A stretch of DNA of 48,409 nucleotides from Sporisorium sorghi (lineage: Eukaryota; Basidiomycota; Ustilaginomycetes; Ustilaginales; Ustilaginaceae). Positions 28,408 through 37,960 of this stretch are shown piece by piece (the stretch's first letter is position 1; each line of letters opens with the position of its first letter). The DNA is taken from the NCBI GenBank assembly GCA_023212695.1, contig JALCCG010000165.1, positions 1 through 48,409 on the forward strand, read 5' to 3'. The notes under the pieces were generated by a model, which was not told the origin of the DNA, ran no database searches, and worked only from the letters and a program-made list of their open reading frames with translations. The position numbers and the translations under genes were made by a program.

Positions 28408-29631
28408 ATGGATCCCTCATCATCATCATCCTCCTGCTCCTGCTCCTCCTCCTCCTCGCAGCAGCAGCAGGAGTCGACGCTAAAAACGCCGCAGATGTCA
28501 TCCTCCGAGTGGACTTCCACCTCAACACCAACATCGAGCACGCCCTCACGCCGCACGTTTCCGCGGCGGCTGAGTCTGCTTCACAACGACGCGTCTGCCT
28601 CGCCTGTGCGCACTAGCGACGATATCACACGCGGCCCCAAGCCGCTCAGCCTTGCGTCTCAGGCCGTTACCTCGAGTTCAGCCGCAGCAGAGACGACACC
28701 GCGCCAGACCAAGCGCTCGAGCATCACGTACATCGCCTCGCCGTCCACGAGCTCTCGCATGGACGAAGCAGCGCAGCAGCTCAGTAGGGCGCCCTCCACC
28801 TCCTCGGCTGGCGGCAGGACGAGGACGGGGTCTATCAGCAGGGCCACCGCCCCCGGTGCTGGCAGCAGTGGTGCGGCGGGGCGGCGCAGATCATCGCACG
28901 CGTCGCACGCGTCGCAGGCGACCACTGATGCGGACGCGGACGACTGGCTGATGGGCGACAACGACGCAGCGACCAAGTCGATGGCCCAGCGCGACTCAGC
29001 CAAAGTAGAGGCGCTGTTCAACGACGTACGTAACTCGCCACTTGCCTTCCCTCTCTTCACACAAACGCACTGACATTTCCCCCTCCTTTTTGGCATGCAT
29101 GCACTGCAGACCGGCTACCGCGAGGGCATCACCGCCGGCAAGCTGAGCACGCTCCAGCAAGGCTTCGACCAGGGGTTCAACGAGGTAGGTGCTTCTCTCG
29201 GACGCCAGCTCGGCGCTCTGCGCGGCCAGCTCGCGGCACTTCTGCTCCTTACCTCCTCCCCCACCTCCACTTCCCCTTCATCTGCTGCTGCAGCTGGTCG
29301 CAGAGCACCCGCACGCTCGCGTGGGTTGAATGCCACTCCCACTGCTGGTGCGGGTGCGGGTACACTGCCGCTGCTGGCGAGTCCCCGGTTGGAACAGGCA
29401 AGGTTGGATTTGCGAGGCTTGGCCAAGGAGCTGGATGCGGTGACGCTCGATACGCTGGCAGAGCCCGATTGGGAGGCGATCGAGCACGAGAGCGAGCACC
29501 AGGATGGTGGCGTGGAGGTGACAAGGGAGACGCAGCACGAGAGGGCGGAGAGGGAACTATTGCTGCAACATTTGAACCAGAGACTGCAGTCGATTCGCCA
29601 GATGCTGGGTCTCAGGCCGTTGCAGCTTTGA
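28408..29631 (+). CDS. YAE1: YAE1-type protein (Fe-S/ribosome assembly adaptor), two exons
   Basis: Exon 1 is 28408-29025 and exon 2 is 29110-29631; the 84-nt intron has GTACGT and CTGCAG ends, phase 0. The product is 379 residues. Residues 1-170 are Ser/Thr-rich and disordered, with RRLSLLHND and RSSITYIASPS. YAE1 marks: DADDWLMGD near 175, then across the junction GYREGITAGK, LQQGFDQGFNE and GASLGRQLGALRGQLAALL, a series of glycines every four residues (the deca-GX3 repeat). Yeast Yae1 pairs with Lto1 to load the Fe-S cluster on Rli1/ABCE1; that role is inferred here. The N-terminal extension is unusually long, since yeast Yae1 is about 140 residues. It may belong in part to another protein made from the same locus (see the exon at 29814). 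YAE1 could instead start at a later ATG such as MDEAAQQL (residue 117). Confidence 0.82.
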
Positions 29632-29813
29632 CAGGCGCCACCATTCGATCCTCGAGAGACTGTACGTCTCTAGACCCTTCTCCCCCCTTTCCTCTCGCAA
29701 TTTCACCCCCGATCTCACCCTCCTATTTCCTACCTCGTCTCGTCCTGACTGGCGTTGGGCTCCCAACTGACACCTCGCTGTCTCTCCTTTTGGCTGCTCC
29801 TCTTCCCCCGCAG

Positions 29814-30548
29814 TCCAACCGCTCCGCCTCCCGCCGCACCCTCAGCCTCAGCTCGGACGACTCTTCTTCCTCTTCGCGCGACCTGCTCCGTCTCATCGCC
29901 GAAAAGGAACGCCGATGCTTCGAGCTGCGCGAAGAACTCGCCTCGGAAGAAAGCTCGCTCAAACAGCTCCGCTCCACTTGGCAACGCATGGCCACCAAGG
30001 AGCTGGCCTACACCACCACCTCGCCCACCTCTGCCACCCTGCACGCCACCACGCACCGACGCGATGGCAGCGCGACCTCGAGCACGAGCGACGTTGCCGC
30101 CGACGCATGGAACAACTTCTCATCCAAATTGCCGGGTAGCCTCAAGACGCAGCTGAGCAACCTGAATACGCTGCTCGAGAGCATTGCTAATCCGGAAGCT
30201 GCTGCGCCGGAACCAGTTGCAAAAAGTCCGGTGCAGGGCAGCAAGAGTCTCGCGCTTCCTGCTGCAGAGGGAATGCTGCGGCCGACGGGCGGGGGCCTGG
30301 GCGTGCTCGAGGAAGAGGGGTCCGACGTGGGCAGCAGCGCCATGTCGCCGCGCTCCCCGAGGTCGCCTGCGATCGGCGTGGTGCGTGGAGACTCAGCGAG
30401 CACTTGGCTTCCAGCGCCACGCTCCGGCGGCGAGCTCGCAGCTTTGGCGCGGCAGGACAGCCAAGCGCTCGGCTTCGCTGTCGACGCCAACGGCCTCGCG
30501 CATCCAAGCTCCGAGATCGCACCGCCGACACCGCCCAAACCACCCGCT

Positions 30549-30585
<37 letters not shown>

Positions 30586-31253
30586 CGTGGACGAGCCGCC
30601 GCACCTCGATGCTCGGCTCGCTCAGCACGCTCGGCACGCTCGGCAGCCTGTCGTCGCGACTCGAACCCGAAACCACCGAGCAAGGAGCGGGTGGCGGATT
30701 CGCGTCCATGTTCGCCAAACGCCTCAATCAAGCGCGCACCGGCGCATCGGACCTGCTGCGCGAAGCAGAGCGCAAACTCGGCAACGCCATGACCATCGAC
30801 GAGCTGCTCGGCACCCAATCTCCACAAATCACGCTCGACGAGGCGTCGACCGACACCGACGTCACTGCTTCGCCCTGGTACGCGGCTGCTGGCGGCAGTG
30901 TGCGTGCATCGTCCGAGCGCAGGCTTTCGCCTGCAGCAGAACGAGGCGCGGCGAGGCGCGCAAGCACCTCGTCCGAGCGCAGCAGCTCGAGTAGTTTGCA
31001 TGCTCCAGTGAGGGTGGGCAGCCCGCATGGCAGTCCGGTCATTGGCGGCGCACCGGGCGCAGCGGGCGTGTTTGGCATGCTGTTGGGCAGTCAGTCTGAG
31101 TTAGGGAGGCGGCAGAGTGGGGATAGTTGGGCGTGGGGTGGCAAGGATGATGATGACGGGTGGGGTCAGGACGAGGGCGAGGGCGAGGGCGAGGAGGGAG
31201 AGGTGGACAAGGGGACGCGAGGTGGATCGAGTCTTGTCAGGCAAGACTCTTGA
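29814..31253 (+). CDS. Coiled-coil/Ser-rich 3' exon without its own start codon
   Basis: A 480-codon open frame (479 residues plus stop). The bases before it look like an intron end: a C/T-rich run then CCCCGCAG, with CTGAC branch-like sites at about 29744 and 29766. There is no ATG in the 182 bases between the YAE1 stop and this point, and the first Met in the frame (MATKEL, 29988) comes after the best conserved-looking segment, RDLLRLIAEKERRCFELREE..LKQLRSTWQRM, a short coiled coil. So an upstream exon must supply the start. The rest is Ser/Pro-rich with 12 Ser (AGC repeat at 30551-30583) and an acidic Gly/Glu end. The pattern of a Ser-rich start, RRLSL, SSITY and then this coil resembles fungal DUF4048-type proteins, from memory. 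Joining exon 1 (ending 29025) keeps the frame and gives 685 residues. Function unknown. Confidence 0.6.
30551..30583 (+). repeat. (AGC)n run encoding polyserine
   Basis: Twelve Ser codons, all AGC, inside the coiled-coil/Ser-rich exon. Confidence 0.9.
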
Positions 31254-31286
31254 TCAGCACAGCCGTTTTGCAACACATTGCTCTCT

Positions 31287-31310
31287 CTTGCTTGCTTGCT
31301 TGCTTGCTTG
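31287..31310. repeat. (CTTG)6 tetranucleotide repeat
   Basis: Six perfect CTTG copies in the short convergent space between the coiled-coil exon and the DJ-1 family gene. Confidence 0.95.
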
Positions 31311-31434
31311 CATCTTTTCAACAGTGGCAGCCTTTGGTATGTGTGCGGATTGCGGTTTGGGAACAAGGAGCAACAGTGAGAGACTTGCGTGAAACAAAAC
31401 AGGCTCGTGAGAGAGAGTGTGTGTTTGCGCGAGG

Positions 31435-32163
31435 CTAGACTTGATCGGGCGAGCTCTCGGCCTTGGTGGTGATGCCGGGCGGGAGGAGCATGGGCGGCTC
31501 GATCTCGGTGCGCTTGTGCTTGCCGACGAGCGCGTCGACGATGGCGAGGGCGAACTCAAACGCGGTGCCTGGGCCCCTGGATGTGATCAGGTTGTCCGCC
31601 ACCACCACGCGGTCCTCCTTGTACGTATATTCTGCACGCGCCCCAAAATCCACACATGTCCATCATCAGTACCTTTTTTGGGCTCAAACAAAGTAACGAG
31701 AGTACGTTGGTGAAAACATACCTTTGTCCAATTGCGGCTTGACACTGGGATGACTCGTGATGGGCGCATCGCTGCCCACACCGGCCGCCTTGACGGCGAG
31801 ACTGCCCGCACAGATGGCCGCGACCACTTTGCCGTTGCCGTACACTGCGGCGAGCAGAGCCTGCACGTCCGGATTGGCACTGATCGTCTCGGCGCCCTTG
31901 GCGCCACCCGGCACGACGATCGCATCGTACTCGAGCGCCTTGCCACCCGCCAAATCCGGCAGCCGCAGGTCCGGCACGATCTTGACGCCGCGCGAACACG
32001 TCACGTACGCAGCCGAATGCGGAGATTCAGGCGTCGACGACGTCGAGGACGACCCAACGAGTGCGGACGATACACTGATCCCCCCGCGCACGAGCACGTC
32101 GTACGTGATGGTGTATTCGGCTTCTTCGGTGCCCTCGGCGATGAGAATCAGCGCGGAGACCAT
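31435..32163 (-). CDS. DJ-1/PfpI family protein (two exons)
   Basis: Exon 1 is 32163-31722 and exon 2 is 31631-31435; the 90-nt intron (31721-31632) has GTATGT and GTGCAG ends, phase 1. The product is 212 residues, close to DJ-1 (189). Marks: [14 protein letters not shown] with Glu16 (Glu18 of human DJ-1), [13 protein letters not shown] (80-92), and the nucleophile elbow [12 protein letters not shown] with Cys118; exon 2 gives [25 protein letters not shown], the conserved His-less end of the DJ-1 clade. Members protect against oxidative stress and many act on glyoxal/methylglyoxal adducts (glyoxalase III or deglycase activity); which one applies here is not known. Human DJ-1 lacks the small insertion [16 protein letters not shown] seen at about 38-53. 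Two adjacent GATAA cores lie 130 bases upstream (32294-32303). Confidence 0.93.
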
Positions 32164-32722
32164 GGTTAAAGCGCCTCAGGGTTGGTTGTACTGTTAGTGT
32201 GTTGGTGGTTGGTGGTGAAGAGCGAACAAGTCGATTTGAGGCGGTGGTGAATCAGCTTGGAGCGTGTCATCGACGTCAGAGCTCAACGTCAGGAGATAAG
32301 ATAACGTGGTCCGTGTACTTACGAAAATGAAATTCTCTGAAATCTATTCGAAAATAAGGATCATAAATGTGACATTTAATATCTGCACCTAGATCTCCTG
32401 CTTACGCAATGCTTAGAATGCTATACCTTTTCGAGAAGCTCTTCTTTGGCTGCAATCAACGCCGTACCTATCCCACCACCAAAAGCAGCACATCCTGACG
32501 CATCACAAGCTTGAGAAGGGAGAGCTGAGATTCTAGAGCGAGCTCGTCGAGCAAGACGAGCCAGGAGAAGCGAATTGGGGAACGTCAGTCGCCGCACTCG
32601 CATACGCATCGCAGCAAGACGGTGAGAAGCTAGAGTCAAAACTCAACGCAGACGTGCTTGCACGAGAGACAGAGAGTCAGCTCGTTGAAACGAGTGCGGA
32701 AGCGACCAACTGGAGAAAGCGG

Positions 32723-32757
<35 letters not shown>

Positions 32758-32918
32758 TTGGCATCGATTCTAACCCTAACCGCCTTTTTCGCTGGGCGAA
32801 TGCCTTCCTCAAGTGTGCTTGTCCTGTGAGTGACTGCAAATCGATTTGGAAAGCTGGATTGATTAGACGAACCAAGAACTATCATACAACATCAACGAAT
32901 CCAAAACGAGAGGAGCAG
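32164..32918. other. Intergenic region between DJ-1 and NmrA-like genes
   Basis: The DJ-1 promoter is at the left and the 3' end of the NmrA-like gene at the right. It holds an AT-rich patch (32320-32400), a (GA)n tract (32727-32754) and a telomere-like CTAACCCTAACC (32770-32781). No gene is supported. Confidence 0.55.
32727..32754. repeat. (GA)n microsatellite
   Basis: About 14 GA units, downstream of the NmrA-like gene. Confidence 0.9.
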
Positions 32919-33854
32919 CTACTGCAGCTTGAGTGTGCTGGCCCAGGAGCTGACGGTAGCAAGCTTGGCGTCCTTGAGGAGGAACTCGTCGCTCTGCGGC
33001 TGCTGCTTCTCGGCGTTGTTGCCATAATAGCTATACTGGTCGATGAGCTTCATGTTCTCGGTGAGCTCATCTGCGATAGCCTCGGGAAGGAAGTTATTGA
33101 ATACGTCGGCGGGGACGTTGTTGTAAGCAACCTTGCTGCCGACAGCACTGCCAAGATCGGAAGAGAAGGATTGCAGATCGGTCCAGAAGCTGACGGCCTG
33201 GACCTTTTTGCCGTTGGCAGCTGGACCGGCTTGAAAGATGCCGGCGACCCACTTGCCGGCGTCGGCGACGATGTCGATCACAGGCACTCGTGCTGTGGGG
33301 TGGATGGGGAGGTTGATGCTGTAGCTGCCGTCGTGGTGCTTGTTGAGCATGGTGTTGAAGTTCTGCAGGAAGAAGGCCGGGTGGAAGTAGGTGACGTTGA
33401 GCTTGTCACCGCGCACCGACTCGGCGTAGTCGTCAATGGCGGCCTTGCTGTCAAAGTGAGGAACGTGCAGCGCGCCGTTGGTGAGCTCGTTGACGTTGTG
33501 AAGACTCGAGATGACGAGGTGGCTGACACCGGTGGCGAGCGAGGCGTCGACAATGTTGCGCCCCTGCTGCGTTTCCTTTGCGCCGTCCATGGACTCCCAG
33601 AAGTTGGTCACGGCGAAAACGCCGTACGAGCCACGGATGGCTTTCTCGAGCGAGGCCGGGTCGTCCAGGTTGGCTCGCACCACATCGACGCCGAGTTTGG
33701 CGAGCTCTTGCGCTGCTGGCCTCGAGGTATCACGCGTGACTCCGCGAAGGGCGTATTTCGCGTTGAGCGCAGGAGTCCTGAGGATGGTCTGGATGACACT
33801 GCCACCTTGCTGTCCCGTGGCACCGAAAACGGTGAGGATGTTTTTGGCCGACAT
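32919..33854 (-). CDS. NmrA-like NAD(P)-binding protein
   Basis: A 311-residue intronless protein with an N-terminal Rossmann fold: ILTVFGATGQQGGSVI with the GxxGxxG motif at residues 11-17, LRGVTRD at the NADP phosphate position, and VRANLDDPASLEKAIRG, all typical of the NmrA/HSCARG group of atypical short-chain dehydrogenases. The middle holds GVSHLVISSL and the substrate-side loop FHPAFFLQNF. Aspergillus NmrA binds NAD(P) and inhibits the GATA factor AreA; other members are redox sensors or true reductases. This copy is closer in size and motif to HSCARG/NmrA-like family proteins, so a repressor role is only suggested by its place next to the nitrate cluster. A TATA-like CATAAATAG lies about 145 bases upstream (33998-34006) and a (CT)n run directly precedes the start. 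Confidence 0.87.
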   Translation of the reverse strand: MSAKNILTVFGATGQQGGSVIQTILRTPALNAKYALRGVTRDTSRPAAQELAKLGVDVVRANLDDPASLEKAIRGSYGVFAVTNFWESMDGAKETQQGRNIVDASLATGVSHLVISSLHNVNELTNGALHVPHFDSKAAIDDYAESVRGDKLNVTYFHPAFFLQNFNTMLNKHHDGSYSINLPIHPTARVPVIDIVADAGKWVAGIFQAGPAANGKKVQAVSFWTDLQSFSSDLGSAVGSKVAYNNVPADVFNNFLPEAIADELTENMKLIDQYSYYGNNAEKQQPQSDEFLLKDAKLATVSSWASTLKLQ

Positions 33855-34764
33855 GATGGAGAGAGAGAGAGAGAGAGAGAGCTGCTGGCACGGTATGGTA
33901 GGCGCAGATGCTTGATGAGCTTGGTTGCGAAAGTGAGTAAGCTTGAGAGGATGGTGGCAGTGCGAAGAAAATGCAACGACAGAGCCGAGCTAAGCGCTAT
34001 TTATGCTCCAAGGATCTTTTGCTTGAGTGCCAAGCTGGATGACAATCCCTCAAGGACAACGGCAAGAAGCATCCGGAGTCCGGACAACAGACGAGCGGGC
34101 GCGGACCTAAGCATCAAATCACGAAGCGGTGTAAGGTGAGCATCATCTCTTGGCATGGCAACGACGACGACGACGGAGATACTGCTTAAGTGCGGTTTGG
34201 CCATCTTGTTGCTTGTCATGCCGAGGACTTTGCTCTTTGCGGGTTGGGCCACGCGAATGCAAAGCGTCAATTGTCGTGACAGGAGAAAGGCGGGAAAGCA
34301 GCTGCCGTTTTGCGGAGGCTCGCTTAACGCCGTCTCCAGCAAGGCAAGCTTGCGCGGATACGTTTGGTCTCTTGATCTCGCTTCGTAAAGTCCATTTTCG
34401 CCATTCGCTGCTGCCAACAAATCACGCACACCAAGTCAAGTTCAGAAGAGATGCAACGGAAACACCTTGGTGACCGCTGTTTTGTTTCTGCTCAGCCTCG
34501 CTCGAATCACACTCCCGCGATGCTTGGACCTTGAGTTCGCGAACACACGCTTGCAGAAAGACTCGCTCGCTCTCCTTGTCAAGCGATCTAGCTTGGCGCT
34601 CTTTCATCGCGGGTCAAAGCCAACATCGCCTTGTCGCCTCTCTCCCACGCAAGGCATCCATCGATACTTCTCAATGAGATGGTATGCAAGTCACAAATTG
34701 TATCCGTTGCAGGCCATGACCCTCGTGAACCATCTTATATACAAATCAAGAACCAAGTACACAA
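33855..34764. other. Intergenic region, NmrA-like promoter to NRT2 3' end
   Basis: It starts with a (GA)n tract (33859-33881; CT on the coding strand of the NmrA-like gene) and the TATA-like site. The remainder, to the stop of the nitrate transporter, shows no gene. Confidence 0.55.
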
Positions 34765-36498
34765 TTACAAGACGCTGAACTTGCCGATTCCGGGAATCAA
34801 GAGGGCAAAGAATGGCAAGACAGCGCCGGCGTTGACGACACCTGCGATCCAGAACTTGGTGCCGAGCGTCTTGGACTTCTTGACGCCTGGCTTGGCGAGG
34901 AAGATGGCAAGGTAGAGCAGACCGCCGATGTTGCCACCTGCGCCGACGAGGCCCGAGACGGTGCCGATGGCCGAGGGGCAGATGATGGCAGGGATGCCGT
35001 AGTTGGCGCCGTTAGCGAGGAAGCCGGTGGTGCCGATGAGCAAGATGAACCACATGACGCCGCTGAAGTGCGGGTCGCGGTTGCAGTAGATGCCGAGGCC
35101 GATCATGGCGATCCCCTGCGACAAGGCGGTGGCGAGCAGCCAGATGACACGTCCACGCAGGCCGTACTTGGAGAAGAGCAGGTCCGACACCACACCACCC
35201 ACCGGGCGCGCGTACAAGTTGAGCAGACCGTACATCGAAGCAGCGTAAGCAGCGTCGATGGCAGTGAAGTTCCTCGAGCCGAACAGGGTGAAGATCAGAC
35301 CGGGCAGCGCAGCATCCATGGCCGTCTCGAGACCAAACGTGAGCAGGTAGCACATGATGCACATCCACACGCGCGGGTCGGCGAGGATCACCATCAGCCG
35401 CTTCAACGTGATCGGCTCCGACTGCGCCGTGTCGACGGTGGCGACGCGCTTGCCAGCATCCGCAGGGTCGGCAGCGCGCAAGTTGGCCACCTTGGCAGGA
35501 CCCTTCTCCTGGTCGGCAGCGGCGCGGCGCTCGTACTCGGCACGCTCGTCGGCGTCGAGCTCGATCTTCTCGCCCTGAGCAATGGCGACGGCGGTGCCGC
35601 TGAACTGGTGACGCTGGCTCCACTTGCCCGCAGGGTGGTCCTTGCCGAAGAGCAGGATCATGCCGGCAACGAGCAGCAGACAGGGCACAGGCATGGTGGG
35701 GAAGCACAGACGCCACGAGAGGTGCGCCGAGTAGCCCGCCGCGCGGTAACGCTCAAAGAGGCCGATCATGGCAGCGATGGTGACACCACCACCCATGTTA
35801 CCCCAACCGCCGGAGAAGGCGTTGGCGGTACCAACGACCGACTTGTCGTAGAAGGTGGAGCACCAAGCCTGGCAAGTGACAAAGGTGGCGCCGAGGATGC
35901 TGATGAAGAAGCGCACCGTGTACAGACCGCCGGCCGAGGTGACGAGAGCAGCCAGACCCGAGGGGATGGCACCGAGGATGAGCAGCACCGCCATGACCTT
36001 ACGCGGACCGAAGCGGTCGCATGCCGGGCCGGCGATCAGACGAACGATGGCGGTACCACCGAGCGAGGCCATGTTGGCGTGCGTCACCTGCGCGTTGGTC
36101 AGCTTGAGGTCCGCCTTGACCGCCTCGGGCATGAGCGGACTGAAGGCGAACCAACTGAGGAAAGCGACGAAGAAGCCGAGCGTCGCGAGCCAGAAGGCGG
36201 TCGAGTAGGCATCAAAGACGCGCAAGATGGGCAATGTGTACGACTTGCCGTTGAGCGGGTTGATCTCGGCAGGTCGCCACAGGGAAGACCACTGGAACTT
36301 GTGGTAGCCAAAGTCCTTGAGGTCCTGCACCTTCTTCTCGTCCTCGGTCATGTACTCCTCCGAGGTGATGACACCGCCCGTGTTGGTGCCGGGACGCAGG
36401 ATCGAGGCCATGCCAGGGTGCTGGTCGTTGCGGGCCTCGGTGATCTCCAAGTCCATCTTGGAGTCATCCGAGGCGCTGCGAGGGGATGGGGAGCGCAT
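34765..36498 (-). CDS. NRT2: High-affinity nitrate transporter (NRT2/CrnA)
   Basis: A 577-residue major facilitator protein of the nitrate-nitrite porter family. The N-terminal 80 residues are hydrophilic, then come 12 hydrophobic helices. Marks: FFVAFLSWFAFSPLMP in TM1, GPACDRFGPRKV in the TM2-3 loop, the nitrate signatures FSGGWGNMGGG (TM5) and SGLVGAGGNIGG (TM11), and a large cytoplasmic loop of about 80 residues between TM6 and TM7, longer in fungal NRT2 than in plant and bacterial ones. It imports nitrate with protons at the plasma membrane. The gene is divergent from nitrite reductase and belongs to the fungal nitrate assimilation cluster (transporter, nitrite reductase, nitrate reductase). 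A TATA-like GTATATAGCC lies about 150 bases before the start on the minus strand (36642-36651). No intron is present. Confidence 0.96.
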   Translation of the reverse strand: MRSPSPRSASDDSKMDLEITEARNDQHPGMASILRPGTNTGGVITSEEYMTEDEKKVQDLKDFGYHKFQWSSLWRPAEINPLNGKSYTLPILRVFDAYSTAFWLATLGFFVAFLSWFAFSPLMPEAVKADLKLTNAQVTHANMASLGGTAIVRLIAGPACDRFGPRKVMAVLLILGAIPSGLAALVTSAGGLYTVRFFISILGATFVTCQAWCSTFYDKSVVGTANAFSGGWGNMGGGVTIAAMIGLFERYRAAGYSAHLSWRLCFPTMPVPCLLLVAGMILLFGKDHPAGKWSQRHQFSGTAVAIAQGEKIELDADERAEYERRAAADQEKGPAKVANLRAADPADAGKRVATVDTAQSEPITLKRLMVILADPRVWMCIMCYLLTFGLETAMDAALPGLIFTLFGSRNFTAIDAAYAASMYGLLNLYARPVGGVVSDLLFSKYGLRGRVIWLLATALSQGIAMIGLGIYCNRDPHFSGVMWFILLIGTTGFLANGANYGIPAIICPSAIGTVSGLVGAGGNIGGLLYLAIFLAKPGVKKSKTLGTKFWIAGVVNAGAVLPFFALLIPGIGKFSVL

Positions 36499-37960
36499 CT
36501 TGGATCTCTTGCGCTTTTGTGGCGGTAGCTAGGGAGAAAGTACAGCACAAGAGAGATTGGCAGAGTGCCGGGAGGGTATAGGAGTGGATGGTGAGATGTG
36601 GAAAGATAGAAAGCGGAAGCGAGGGCTGAAGCGAGGTGCCTGGCTATATACTTTGTTTGTACGAGCGAGTTGCAAGATGAGAAGCGTGGAAGCTTCATAC
36701 AGCAAGCATGCGTGCACTGTTACGGTATGCGTACAGTATGCGATTGTGCATGCGTGAAAATCTTCTTGCAAGTTTCACTTGTGCTTGTTCTTGTTCTGAT
36801 CAGCTTGACTTGACAGCAGAACACAAGAGCGGACTGTGCCGCTTAGCAGCGCAAAAAGATCTGATTGAGGGGCTCCAGTGGATGCGAAAAAGAGGCTTTC
36901 TTCGCTTCGATCTTCGGTCACCAGTCGGGTGCCAAGATGCGACGAGTTAAGATCGCAGCAAGCTCTCTGCTCGGCCTTTCAAATCGACTGACAAACCCCG
37001 ACGGATTGATAATGGCCACTGAACTCAGGCGGGCACACGGTCCAGAACACGAAGATGATTGGGCCAGAGATAATCGCAGATGCGAAGGGCAGAGAAAAGA
37101 TCAATGACGGAGCGCTTGTTTGCTGTGCATGCAAGGAGATAACGAATGCGAACTGCGGCATCAGGCTGCAACTCCAAAGCGTGCAGCGGAGAATCAGTAG
37201 TTGGCGGCACCAAGACACGGCGAGTCACGGATGGGAAAGAGTGATTTGATCAGATTCGAAGCGGGAACGAGCGGAATGCCGTCTTATCTTCTGGGTTGAG
37301 AAGGAGAAGAACAAGGCGGCCATCAGGCTAAAGCATGAATGACTTTTGACAGCCGACGAATGAGAGAAGCTCGATTGGTGCCAATTTGAATATGCGTTCT
37401 GCAGCCTCTTATCATTCACAATAATAACTTAACTTACAGTCGAAGGGGAAGATTGGGAAAATTGGAAAATTCAGAAAATCCTCACCTGTAGCCTTCAACT
37501 AATACTGCGTACATCTACACAGAGGAACCAAGTTTCTTATCTTTTTCTGTACAGGCACTGGCTTGACTTGTGCTCTTGTGCCTGCTTGCTCGTAATTTAG
37601 TTCGCTTGAGCAGACGCAGAAAAGCCTTTGCAACCAATCGCAGCAGAGCAGCAGAGATCTTGCTCGCACTAACCTACTGCAAGACTTTCTCCAAGACACT
37701 CATCGCCAAGGGGTTTTTTTTTGTCATCTTATCGCTCGTTGAAACACCAAACCCTTTCTCCTTGGTCAAAGCTTGACCCCTTACCCCTCCCTTCCTTCTT
37801 TTTGCTCTCAGCTCCTTTTCTGCTCCCAACACTTTTGCCACAAACTTTTCCTTTGCCTCGCTCAGGGTCATCCTCATCAACAACCTCTTTTTCCATCAAC
37901 CTCCTCCCCTCTCTCCCTTCCTCTCATCCACATCCAACCACATCCGACTCTCCTGACACA
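36499..37960. promoter_or_regulatory. Divergent nitrate promoter with seven GATA cores
   Basis: A 1.46 kb space between NRT2 and nitrite reductase. GATAA or TTATC cores lie at 37008-37012, 37069-37073, 37138-37142, 37284-37288, 37409-37413, 37537-37541 and 37729-37733, about twice or more what chance would give. They are expected sites for an AreA/Nit2-type nitrogen regulator. I did not find a clear NirA-type CTCCGHGG by eye. The last 200 bases before nitrite reductase are CT-rich, fitting a 5'UTR. Confidence 0.6.

Noticed and set aside
37721..37960. Longer N-terminus for nitrite reductase
   Set aside because: The upstream frame begins at a TTG and is CT-rich leader sequence; the first ATG is at 37961.
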